Below the pieces are notes generated by a model. That model saw nothing but the letters and a program-made list of their open reading frames with translations. It was not told the DNA's origin and made no database searches. Below, in pieces: positions 11,127-21,434 of a stretch of DNA of 64,000 nt; positions within the stretch are counted from its first letter, which is position 1, and each line of letters starts with the position of its first letter. Both the position numbers and the translations under genes were made by a program. Source of the DNA: Bidens hawaiensis (lineage: Eukaryota > Streptophyta > Magnoliopsida > Asterales > Asteraceae); the NCBI GenBank assembly GCA_021521415.1, contig JAIQDT010000190.1, positions 1,736,001-1,800,000 on the forward strand. The letters are read 5' to 3'.

Positions 11127-12638
11127 CCAGACCCGGTTTTTGTAATAATATACTTCATCAATTTTCTTCTCAAAATTTCTTTCATTCCCATGTAGTTCTT
11201 CTTTTTCTAACTGATCTGCCTTCAAAGCCTCATCTTGTGCAACACGAACTTGTTCGGTTAGGCTACTTTGAACAATCAATCCGAGTGCTCGTACCCTTAA
11301 TGGTTTGACTCTGTTTTTTCGGCTTAAAGCATCAGCTACTACGTTGGCCTTACCCGGATGGTATTTAATTTCACAATCATAATCATTTAACAGTTCTACC
11401 CATCTCCTTTGTCACATATTCAGCTCTTTCTGATCAAATATGTGTTGTAGGCTTTTGTGATCAGTATAGATGGTATATTTGGTGCCATACAAGTAATGTC
11501 TCCAAATCTTCAATGCAAAGATAAATGCTCCCAATTCCAAATCATAGGTCGTATAATTCTTTTCATGTACTTTTAATTGTCGGGAAGCATATGCTATTAC
11601 TTTCTTTCTTTGCATCAGTACGCATCCTAAACCTTTACAAGATGCGTCACAATATACCACCAATTCATCAGTTCCATTTGGAAGGCTTAATATTGGAGCC
11701 TCACATAACTTCTGTTTTAACGTTTGGAAGGCCATTTCTTGTTCTTCTCCCCATTCATACGCTCGATCTTTTTGAGGTAGGAGGGTTAGAGGTTGGGCAA
11801 TACTTGAAAAGTTTTCAATGAATCTTCTATAATACCCGGCTAGTCCTAAGAATTGACGAATTTCTCTTGGTAACTTAGGCACTTGCCAATTTTTAATGGC
11901 CTCAATTTTACTTGGGTCTACTTGGATCCCTTTATAGTTCACAATATGCCCCAAAAACTGTACTTCTTGTAGCCAAAATTCACATTTGGACAACTTTGCG
12001 TATAACTTCTCTTGCCTCAATAATTCTAAGATTTCCCGCAAATGTTGTTCGTGTTCCTCCTTACTTCTCGAATATATCAATATATCATCGATAAACACTA
12101 TCACGAACTTGTCAAGGTAAGGTTTGCAAACTCGGTTCATGAGGTCCATAAACACTGCAGGTGCATTTGTCAACCCAAACGGCATAACCAAAAATTCATA
12201 GTGACCATAACGAGTTCGAAAAGCTGTTTTTGGTACGTCTTCTTCCTGAATTCTTACTTGGTGATAACCGGATCTAAGATCAATTTTTGAAAAATACTTC
12301 GCACCCTGGAGCTGATCAAACAAGTCATCAATTCGAGGTAAGGGGTATCTATTCTTTATAGTCACTTTATTCAATTCCCGGTAATCAATACACATTCGAA
12401 AACTCCCATCTTTCTTCTTTACAAATAACACTGGTGCTCCCCACGGTGAGTAACTAGGTCGGATAAAACCCCTGTCCAGTAATTCTTGTAACTGGTTGGA
12501 TAGTTCTTGCATTTCAGTAGGTGCAAGTCGGTAAGGTGCCTTAGCAATGGGTGCTGCTCCCGGTATCAATTCAATACGGAATTCAACTTGTCGGGTCGGT
12601 GGTAAACCAGGCAACTCATCGGGGAATATATCTAAATA
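11127..12638 (-). pseudogene. RT and RNase H of element 2, truncated by element 1
   Basis: Reading leftwards from 12638: [16 protein letters not shown], then [19 protein letters not shown], the RT fingers ([18 protein letters not shown]) and the palm [15 protein letters not shown] with its catalytic Asp pair. RNase H follows with [16 protein letters not shown] and [21 protein letters not shown] stop (11412-11414) follows; the same frame then resumes through the tether to KNRVW at 11127, where the LTR of element 1 begins. The Arg context suggests the stop arose from CGA. The 400-aa stretch 11412-12614 is open. Confidence 0.93.
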
Positions 12639-14612
12639 CTAGTGTACCACTGGGATGTCTTCCATTCGTTTTCCCTCGGGTTCCTTAACTGTTACGCTCG
12701 CCAAGTATAATGTACAACCTTGGCGCAAATACTTTAATGCCTTAAGTTGGGATACGAGAGGCAATTCCGTACCAGATTTCTCACCTTGAACAATCATCGC
12801 CTCATCATTCGGAAGAGGTATCCTAACAGTCTTATCCTTACAGACAATTTCAGCTTTATACTTAGATAGCCAGTCCATACCGACTATAACATCGAAACTT
12901 CCCAATTCCACTGGAAGTAAGTCAATAAGGAATGGGTGGTCATTTAGGATGAGGGAACAGTTTCGGATTATTTGGTTAACAAGTATAGACTTACCGTTAG
13001 CGAGTTCTATAGTATATGGTTTTGTTAGTTCACTAACCGGCATATTTTCTAAAGGTAAGAAGTTAACAGATACGAAACATCTATCGGCGCCCGTATCAAA
13101 AAAAACTGAAGCATACTGACCCGAAACTAAGAATGTACCTGTCACCACATTCGGATCATGACGCGCTTCACCCGGTCCTAATACAAATGCGCGTCCCCTA
13201 GCTGCGTTGGAGGTTGATGCTTGTGCTTGGTTTTGTCTTCTTGCTACACCCTGGTTCAGATTAGGGCAGTATCTCCGAAAGTGTTCCGTACTGCCACATT
13301 CATAGCAGGCACGGAGGTTCGTGGTAGGTGGGGTTTGTTGGTTGAGTTGTGGGCGGGTTGGTTGAGGTCTAGATAGTTGAGTTGATTGCGGTAGACGGTT
13401 AACAGTATTGGTGAGGGTTCTACAGTTGGGGGCATAGTGTCCCGTTCTTCCACACTTTTGACAAATGATCGGTTTGCAATCACCCACATGATGAAAGTTA
13501 CATCTTCTGCACTTCGGTAACGTCGCTTTATAGGTCTCTTGTTTTACATTAGAACTGGTCATGGCATAACTTCGGGTATTCGGACCAACCCGCTTGTTTT
13601 GAGGGTTTCCTTGCATTCTTGTCCCATAATCAGTTTGTTTTAAACTTGATGTTTCACCTGGCATACTTATCACTCCACTCCTCATCAGATCAAAAGTAAC
13701 GACACCCGTTTGAGATACAGCACTTTCTAATGTTGGGTGGGCTACTGAATTCACTATACTTCTCACAGCAGGAGTCAGTCCCCAGATATAACGTTCAATT
13801 CGCTTCGCTTCCGGTGTAACTAACCACGGAACTAAGCGGGACAGTTCGTTAAAATGATTCGTGTATCCCACATGGTCCGCTCCTTTCATTTCCAGATTCC
13901 ATAACTCGTGTTCCAACCTCTGAATCTCACTTTTAGGACAAAAATGCTCTAGCATGAGGGTTTTTAATTCAGTCAATGACATACGATTAATAGCATCTTG
14001 TCCCCTTATTTGGACTACCGTATTCCACCACATCAGCGCTTGGTCTAGAAACATACTGGTAGCAAATTTGACCACGCGGTTTGGTGGACACTCACTGATA
14101 TTAATCACTGATTCAGTCTTTTCTATCCATTTGACCAGCCCGCTAGGTCCTTCAATACCCTTAAACTCAATCGGTTTACATGATGTAAATTGTTTGTATG
14201 AGTACTCCTGACGTGGGGGTTCTCGGTTATTATTGTTGTTATTATCGGTATTGGTCCGAGTATTATCATTATTAGTTGTGTTAACAACCGGTACAGGGTT
14301 TGGGTTCGGGATATTATCAGGGTGCACAACAGGTTCTGGGTTCCCAGTGACATTCATAGTTGGGCGAGTGTTATTATTATTTATGACATTATCAGTATTC
14401 ACCGGGGTAGTAAGACCCGGGGCTACATTAGTGTCCGACGGAGGTATATTAGTAGTGGCCGTGGTGGTGCTCGTAGGTTGATTAACAGTATTGTTAGCAC
14501 GTATGCCTGCAGTGACTTGCGCTACAATTGTTGGTATCACTGCTTATAGTTGACGAGCAATCATTGAGGCCACTTTTGCCTCAGACAAAGGGTTTGCTTT
14601 CTTCGGGGCCAT
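12639..14612 (-). pseudogene. Gag-protease of element 2
   Basis: The likely start is the Met at 14610-14612 (MAPKKANPLSEAKVASMIAR), followed by a TAA at 14544-14546; the next Met (14540) opens 633 residues. An Asn/Thr-rich N-terminus is followed by the capsid block (PIEFKGIEGPSGLVKWIEKT), then zinc knuckles CRRCNFHHVGDC, CQKCGRTGHYAPNC and CYECGSTEHFRRYC, then protease with FFDTGADRCFVS (catalytic D-T-G) and MDWLSKYKAEIVC. A TAG stop (12639-12641) splits it from RT in the same frame. Gag would form the particle; protease would cut the polyprotein. Confidence 0.93.
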
Positions 14613-14970
14613 TCTATAAAATAATCAATTATATAATAATTAATATCGTTTCACTATAACCAGCACAACTTTACGATATTACAATTTCACAACACACAAC
14701 TATGCCAAACAAAACACATTTGTATTAATTATAATCATTACTGTACATATGCATCCAAAATTAGCGCATAGGCTTAACCTGGTATAGGCCAGCGCCTGTA
14801 TATGCGTATCAAAATTTGTCACTAAGTGACATGTAGACTTAACCCGATAAGGGCCAGTGCTTGAAATAGTACTAAACTGTAAACAACTCCCAAGCCAGCC
14901 CAACATGTTGTTACAAAATTGCTGCATGGGAAGTCAAAAGACTATATACATAAGGCTATACTACTATGTC
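14613..14970 (-). other. Spacer between pre-gag ORF and gag, element 2
   Basis: A 358-bp stretch without an open frame on the coding strand. I see no clear motif in it; it may hold the initiation signals for gag. Confidence 0.5.
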
Positions 14971-15723
14971 CTATCCATTCTTCGTAACATGAAGCCACAA
15001 CCAAACAACAGCAGCCACTAGGGCTGCATTAACCGCTAAACATACTCCTAGAAGTATCATTGCCCGATCCTGACACCCGTGGCTGTAAGCACTGGATCTT
15101 TGCACAATTCTGATTTCTTGCTGCATGTACCACATGTGATCTTGCATATCATGTCTATGCTGGTTTAGGTTATTTATCGAATGTGATTGTTCTAAAATCT
15201 GATCAGTCGCTAAACCCAACCATGCTGAATCAGAATGACGAGGTGGCTCGGGTACCGGGGCGGGTAAACCCCAAGTAGGAATAGGTATCTCAGTGACCTG
15301 GACACGTGATGTTTCTCCCCTATGGTACGTAGTTCGAGGTGGGGGAGAGGTGTGCTCAGGTGGCCGCACTGAAATACGAGCGGTCTGACGGTTTCTAATA
15401 GTGGGTGGGGGTACTGGTGTATGCTGTACAGGTGGAGTAGGGTATCAGGGTGCTCTAATCGGTGAATGATAAGCACTAGTAGCTCCCTGTCCTACAACAT
15501 TCTTAGGGGATTCCATAGGTGGGTACCTATCGCACCTGTAGCCCGATAAGTCAGGTTGGTCGGTCGGCACCTCATGTGGCACTACAGCGTCCCCTAAACT
15601 CTCACTCATCTCTTCTTCCGATTCTTCCCCAGCTTCCTCTTCTAGATCCTCCTCCTCCTCCTCAGACCATGTTGGTAGGGTATTAGATAAACGATCAGTA
15701 GATCTTGACATATTCCTGCACAA
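14971..15723 (-). pseudogene. Extra pre-gag ORF with C-terminal membrane segment, element 2
   Basis: One reading frame of about 250 residues, interrupted by a single TGA (15445-15447). The likely start is the Met at 15711 (MSRSTDRL), since upstream bases resemble a splice acceptor; Met 15723 is the alternative. Residues ~15-45 are very acidic (a run of Glu/Asp), the middle is Pro-rich (HTPVPPPTIRN), then a Gln/His-rich helix (QHRHDMQDHMWYMQQEIR), and the C-terminus ends with the hydrophobic stretch MILLGVCLAVNAALVAAVVW, suggesting a tail-anchored membrane protein. It lies between the primer site and gag on the same strand. I do not recognise the family; it is not protease, RT, integrase or a known envelope. 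Confidence 0.7.
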
Positions 15724-16076
15724 TGGTTAGTAATAAGAATAATATCCTTCTATATTAATCATAGTAAAATACATGTAGGTATTTATACACATAAGCACAA
15801 ATAATCGTTTATATACACAGATATTTATTTATTATTATATTTTATGCACATATGTTACTGTTTTTACGTATTCGTTTGTTTATCGACTTCTTCTCGAATT
15901 CCCTCGTACAAACAAGTCCGTTATTATGTTCCGGACCATAATAACCCACTTGTCCATTCGCGTTCATCACGAGAATCATCAGTGTATATTATTTAATATT
16001 ATTTTATTCCCAGAGTTAATCGAGCCTACGGTTATCTTAGGGTATCCTAAGGGACATCCTAATTCTTTATAACCAG
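15724..16076 (-). other. Leader of element 2 between primer site and pre-gag ORF
   Basis: No coding frame. It holds the conserved hairpin at 15911-15954. Its last bases before the ORF read TTACTAACCATTGTGCAGG on the minus strand, resembling a plant branch point and 3' splice site. The hairpin stem contains CAAGTGGG, a weak 5' splice site. Confidence 0.5.
15911..15954 (-). promoter_or_regulatory. Dimerisation-type leader hairpin, element 2
   Basis: On the minus strand GACAAGT pairs with ACTTGTT (one G-U pair), then GTTATTATG pairs with CATAATAAC; the loop GTCCGGAA again contains TCCGGA. The 2x2 internal loop is GG/GG here and GA/AG in element 1, and the apical loop is one base shorter. The fold is kept while unpaired bases differ. 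Confidence 0.6.
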
Positions 16077-16090
16077 TGGCTCTGATACCA
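16077..16090 (-). promoter_or_regulatory. Primer binding site (initiator tRNA-Met type), element 2
   Basis: TGGTATCAGAGCCA on the minus strand, five bases from the LTR end at 16096. Confidence 0.92.
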
Positions 16091-16095
16091 ACTTC

Positions 16096-19000
16096 TGTCA
16101 CACCCCGACTAGGTAGTTGCGGAAGCGTAATACGGGAATGTAACAGATAACACTGGTATCAACAACATTGTATATAAAGAAATTCAACAACTAATTTACA
16201 TCATATTACATGGGTTGGTACTATGTCTACAAACTAGATGAAAATCACATAACCGGTCTACGAGCTTTTTATTTAATATTATATGTCTGCGTCTATTCAC
16301 AGCTATTCAACTCTCCTTCTAACACCAAGCATGTAAGCAATTCATTCCACTTTCGCTTTACCTGAAAAGAATGTTAAAACGGATCAACTACGTCTAGTTG
16401 GTGAGTTTCAAGTTTCACGAGTATCAACGAAATCAGTATACGAGTTCGTAAAGTTTACAGTGTGTATGTATACATGTATGTGTATGATGTATTATACTAA
16501 GCCACAAGTGAAACCGAAACGAGCTAAAACACATGGCCACCCCTGCCCATGCACTCCTGTTGGCATTTAACAGCCACTTTGCCCCAAGTATGTACTATGT
16601 CTAACACCGCATATCAGAATGTAATAAGTATAAATGACAATGTGCAACTGGGTTAACATGTTCCGGCATACCCCACCGGCTCTGTCAGTTGGGTTTGTCA
16701 AACCGATAGTACTATCCACACGTCACCGGCACGAAGTTAATCACTTGTGTTTGTGGGGACTTGTCAAGTGTTAGTACTTAGATAATCCACATCATCACAC
16801 TTTTTCAAATATATAAGTATATGTAAACATGCTTTTCACCCCAAAAGTTCGTAACACAGTTTAGAAAGTGGGGGTCGTGAAACTCACCTTAATGTTGTTC
16901 GAGCTGGTGGTACGTATCGGTAACTAGAATGTCTCGATTATAGCTTGAATCCTATAACCGGTATCGTACTGTTAATACTAGTACAATGTTTAAACCAAAT
17001 CGGGCTGTATAACTAGTCTGGTTATAGCTGTTAGGCCCAGAACATGACCATAGTCTTAGATTGTGACGTTGTATACTATGAAATGTTAAAAACTGGATTT
17101 GGCTCAGTTTCACCGTTTCCCGAGCCTAGCCAAGTTGATTGTTTATGCGTTTCGGGATTAGGTAAGATCACATAAACTTAAGTCAATATATTGATTGATA
17201 AAATGATTTCATTTATTAAAGAATTTTAAGGTTTCGGTATCTGGTTTGATCGCAGGGTTCGTTTCCGTTTCCACACGAGTTTGATTATACAAAACGCTTA
17301 CAAACCACCCGAATTGTCCGGAATTCTGGTAAAAAGTTCGTTTTTATCAATTTCATTCTAAAATATGATATTTGACCACTTTTGACATTTTGACATACCA
17401 GTCAGTTCGTTAAACACAAAACTGCCGGTTTCGTTAAAACAATTATAATTTAAATCTTTGATTAATCATAACTAAATATGTACTTATATATAAATTATGT
17501 AAATTTTTGTAAAAATACATTAAAATATGGAGAATTTTATAAAAATATTTTCAGAAATTTTATGATTAATTATTTATTTATAAAAATTCATTTAATAAGT
17601 TATAATCGTGTAATAAATGGCCCGTTTATAACAAAAGACCTCCGAAAAATCCGATAATTTTTCAAATGGCCTCAGTGTTATTACGTAGCCCCTGCAAAAT
17701 CTCCAGAACCTAACTCTGTTGTCAAAATGCATTTTTGTGCGTTTTTCGGCTGTTAAGATTCGGTTAAATCATAATTGCACAAACCATACATAGGTATTTC
17801 CAATGATCCCCAAACTTTACCAGTGATCTTACCATCACATATTAATCTCCAAATCCAAAATTCAGAATTTTTCAATATGTTTAGCTATTTTTCCTAAATA
17901 AATGCTCATAAACGGAAATAAATTCACCAAATATTCTCCGTTTATCGAAAAATTACAAAATTTGAACAGGGACTCATTTATATGATTTCTAATGTCCCAA
18001 AAAGTTTTCACAAGCTAACAACAATCACGTCACAACCTAATACTAAACAGCCCTTAAACGAGTGTTACGGGTTTACCTTGTTGGTTTTCGATGAGTTCTG
18101 CTAGCTTAAACGACTCTCCGGGTCTCGGGTTGAAAACTCAGTGTATCTACATATCATATAACATCAAACCAAGCATAAATCATCCATGTGACAGCCTTGA
18201 TAATTAGGGTTTCGGTTTTGGGTTCAAACCGAACTTTCAAACCGTAAAAACGTTGTATTCATGTTCTAATCCGCGTTTTTGACCAAAAAAGTATATGTTC
18301 CTGGTTTGTAAACATGTTTAACATCAAAACATGGTTTTACTTGATTTTTATGGTTTTTGGATGGTTAAACATGTTTAAAACTAATCAAGGATTAATTTTT
18401 CATGTTTAAACTATGTTAATTAAGTATGAAATCAATTAAAATTGGATGGTTTACCTCAAACCTTGGCTGGAACTTGAAGAACACAGGTAAGAGGGTTCTA
18501 GGGTTTATTTGGAATAACTTATATTTTTAAGGTTTAGCTTATTTAACAAGCTAAACAAAAGGGGGGTCCATTCCCTTCTAGCGGCCGCAATTAACAAGGG
18601 CCCATTGGGCCTCCTTTTGGGCCAATGGTGCCTCGGTTTTCGTGCCACGCGTAAAATTCGGTCCAAAATTTAGTTCGAGTTCGGTTTTTCTCAAGAAAAC
18701 TAGTTCGAGTGCGAAAACCAGCGCGAAAACGAGTGTTTTTCAGCCTAGTTTTGTAAAATAAGAAAAACGTACTGACTCGTTGTAAAATTCCAAAATATTT
18801 TCACGGATTGCTTAGAACATGTCATATAAGTGTTTTATAAATCTTTTTCGGCTTAACGGATGCTACAATGCTCGTTTTGATATTAACGATTACGTTTAAG
18901 CTTATAGCATATCGATAAACGAAACCTTTTTCGTTTAAAGAGTTTTAAACGTACTGGGGCCTAAATATCAATATGTTAGCCTCTATAATATATATATAAC

Positions 19001-19140
19001 TCGTATATGACCCCTCAGTATGTATACGGGTCATAGTTAGTATCGGTCTATTACTCGTTTAAGCACTACGAATTAACCGATTTATCGTTTACTTGCTACG
19101 TAGTGAATATAGTATACCTCGTTTTGTCACGAATGTCACA
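16096..19140 (-). repeat. 5' LTR of element 2 (3045 bp)
   Basis: On the minus strand it starts TGTGACATTCGTGAC at 19140 and ends CGGGGTGTGACA at 16096. It resembles the element 1 LTR in layout, with matching GTGAGTTTCACGA and AACTCACCAACTA-type landmarks. Its own 3' LTR is not in the window. No gene is seen inside. Confidence 0.9.
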
Positions 19141-19308
19141 GCTACACAAGAAGCAGATTTTGATCTAGCGCCGAGAAGATTACGACCTGGCTATGCAATT
19201 CCAACGAGTCGTTCGTGTGTGTCATGAGCATGGAATTCATAGTTGCAGAGACTGAGTACAAGCGCTTCAAATAATTTAAAGACAAAGAGCTCAAGACGAG
19301 GGGGTGTC
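19141..19308 (+). pseudogene. 3' end of the unknown ORF, truncated by element 2
   Basis: Aligned to about 22865-23013, with blocks such as TTCGTGTGTGTCATGAGCAT and TTTAAAGACAAAGAGCTCAA shared and GACGAGGGGGTGTC at the end (purine tract). It begins where the LTR of element 2 ends (19140). Confidence 0.75.
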
Positions 19309-19418
19309 TGTTAGTGCACGGTTTTGCGTCTTGAGTATTTGTTTTTATCGTTAACGTTTTATTTATGTTTAATGTAATAAATAGTTTGTTTATTAACTAG
19401 TTCGTTAAGTTATAGGCC

Positions 19419-19443
19419 AGTTCGCTAGGGATGTTAGCGAACT
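19419..19443. other. LTR A hairpin 1
   Basis: AGTTCGCTA (19419-19427) and TAGCGAACT (19435-19443), 9-bp perfect stem with a 7-nt loop. Confidence 0.85.
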
Positions 19444-19463
19444 AGACTGTTAATGTATACCTT

Positions 19464-19495
19464 CCTGATTCGTTAGGGGATGTTAACGAATCAGG
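19464..19495. other. LTR A hairpin 2
   Basis: CCTGATTCGTTA (19464-19475) and TAACGAATCAGG (19484-19495), 12-bp perfect stem with an 8-nt loop. Confidence 0.88.
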
Positions 19496-19534
19496 GGGTG
19501 TTTCGCTATGTTAATGTATGTAACGAAGCAGAGG

Positions 19535-19564
19535 CTGGTTCGCTATGGGATGTTAGCGAACCAG
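19535..19564. other. LTR A hairpin 3
   Basis: CTGGTTCGCTA (19535-19545) and TAGCGAACCAG (19554-19564), 11-bp perfect stem with an 8-nt loop, ending about 10 bp before the TATA box. Confidence 0.88.
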
Positions 19565-19573
19565 ATCACCTTC

Positions 19574-19582
19574 TATATATAG
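19574..19582 (+). promoter_or_regulatory. Probable TATA box of LTR A
   Basis: TATATATAG directly downstream of hairpin 3. LTR B has TATTTATAG at the equivalent place. The position fits a U3 promoter. Confidence 0.65.
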
Positions 19583-19821
19583 TGAACTCCTGTTCACAAT
19601 TTAAGTTTTTTTAAGGCAGTTAATAAACGAATTGTTGTCCAAACTCTCTCTCAAGCTTCACCTAATATTATACAGATAATATATTGATAATAGATATACA
19701 TATATGACACTGAATCAATGTTAATTATGAGCTAGATCCTTAATCGTATTAATAGTATAAACACAGATCTGAGATCTGTTCGTTGTTATTGTTATTGATA
19801 CGAATCATACGGGTTCCAACA

Positions 19822-20338
19822 TTGTTGTTTCTTGTTTTGTGTTTCTTGTTTTTAAGTCTTTAAAACATTTTGAAAATCCAAAAACATTTTAAAATCTAGA
19901 GAAAAACCCCAAAAATATTGTGTCTTCAGTTTGTATAGAAAAATCCGAAAAACCAAAACGATTGTGAAGTTTCATTTTATTTATATGAAAATTGAAAAAG
20001 ACAAAAAGGTTTTTTGTTCTGTATACTGTTGTTGAAAGATCATACAAAAACATAAAAATATTTTCTGTTCTATGTTTTTATTTTCAGATATTTCTTTTGT
20101 AAATATTTTACATCAAAAGTTAAAGCTACGAAAAAGATTTTTCTTTTTAGTGTATATATTATTTAATTCTTTTAAGTTAAGTGTTTCAAAACGTAAAACA
20201 CGTTAAGGTATTTGATCATCGAGATATGGGATCTCGTTGATTTTTTTAAGGTAATTCCATTGGTATAAATAGTTGATTATTCATTTATTTAATTAATTTA
20301 ATTGATTTAATATTTAATTTAAAATTACATAAGTGTAA
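19822..20338 (+). other. Interior leader after LTR A, nothing recognised
   Basis: AT-rich and without a coding frame. No primer site matching initiator tRNA-Met is visible at its start. Confidence 0.5.
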
Positions 20339-21306
20339 TTCGTTAGTCATGTATAATGAATCAAAGTCATTCATAACGAATTGGATTCTAATTCTATAAA
20401 ATAATTCGCTTCCGCCCCTCTGTAACGAATTACTTCTAATTCGTTAAACATAACTTAACGAATTAAACACGAATTACAGATAATTCGTTATTTGTTTCGT
20501 CTTAAACTTTAATGAATTGACTCTAATTCGTTATGCCACGTGTGCAAATATGATAACAAATCACCATATTCGTTAGTTCAAATTTAAATGAATCTAATGA
20601 CTCACCACATTGGAGGTGGTGCTGTGTCATACTATATAGGGATTAGTGAAGGCGGTTCGTCTTCACTATTCACCTTTCTTCTTCATTAAGTAACGAAACT
20701 CTGCCGATTTTTCTCTGAAACTTGATCATCACTATACTCAATTATAATCCGTATTTTTGAATCAATGCGTCATGATTTTCGTTATACCTAATGAACATTT
20801 GTAGGGTTAGATGCTTGATTTTGTTCACGGTTTTAAATTATTTATAAAACCTTAAAAAACCTATGGTGTACAATGATTTGGTACAAATGCTTGATACGAC
20901 TCAGTTTGTGATGTATTTCCGAGATTCATGTGATCATTTATTTGGATTTCTATCGTTAATTATGTATGAATTGATTTCAGTTGGCTATTTTGACGTTTTG
21001 ATGTTCTTGGTTATTTTTACCTTGACCAGATTAGTCACAGATTAAGCTTAAAGGGCCATTCGTTATTGTGTAACGAATTGGAACTAATTCATGTCCAATT
21101 CGGTATAAAAATCAAACGAATTAGGATAACGAATCTTAATTTATAACGAATCAGATTTCTCTTCATTATCTTTAACAAATCAAGTTATAATTCGTTAAAC
21201 ATTCACTTCTGATTCGTTAGTTCTAATTCTTTCTTATTTACTTGATAGTGAAACAGTAATTTGTTATAACGAACCACCAATTCGTTAAATTAGAATTTTA
21301 ACGAAT
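20339..21306. repeat. Dense TTCGTTA/TAACGAA motif field
   Basis: I counted 19 exact heptamers (TTCGTTA or its complement TAACGAA) in 968 bp, in both orientations and irregularly spaced. The same heptamer forms the LTR hairpin arms. A TATA-like CTATATAGG lies in the field at about 20632. A short open frame at 20863-21045 has no support as a gene. Confidence 0.8.
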
Positions 21307-21434
21307 GACATTTTCAATAATTTTTAATATTAAAAAGTTATAAATTTGTCAAATTTTAAATTTTTAATTACATGTTATAAATGTTATTATTATTATTCAT
21401 TGTCACTGATTCTCGGGTTTATTTATTTTGTGCA

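Larger units (their letters stand above)
11127..19140 (-). mobile_element. Element 2: Tekay-like chromovirus, 5' half only
   Basis: Minus-strand element with 5' LTR (16096-19140), primer site, an extra ORF, gag-protease, RT and RNase H. It stops abruptly at 11127, inside the linker before integrase, where element 1 has inserted; the integrase and 3' LTR must lie left of the window. Gag-pol lies in one frame from 14612 to 11127 with three in-frame stops that I can locate. It belongs to the same family as element 1, judging by Gag, leader hairpin and pre-gag ORF. Confidence 0.92.
19309..19821 (+). repeat. LTR A of the palindromic-LTR element (about 513 bp)
   Basis: Starts TGTTAGTGCACGG after the purine tract and ends GGGTTCCAACA. 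It is co-linear with LTR B but strongly diverged. It holds three near-perfect hairpins (19419-19443, 19464-19495, 19535-19564) followed by a TATA box. Confidence 0.8.

Noticed and set aside
18480..18680. Host gene fragment near the NotI-like GCGGCCGC-type GC-rich patch in the element 2 LTR
   Set aside because: The patch is inside the LTR bounded by TGTGACA/TGTGACA termini, and no open frame or splice pattern supports a gene.
20339..21306. TTCGTTA field as a CRISPR-like or satellite array
   Set aside because: The heptamers are irregularly spaced and in both orientations, without spacers of constant length, and the context is a plant retroelement.
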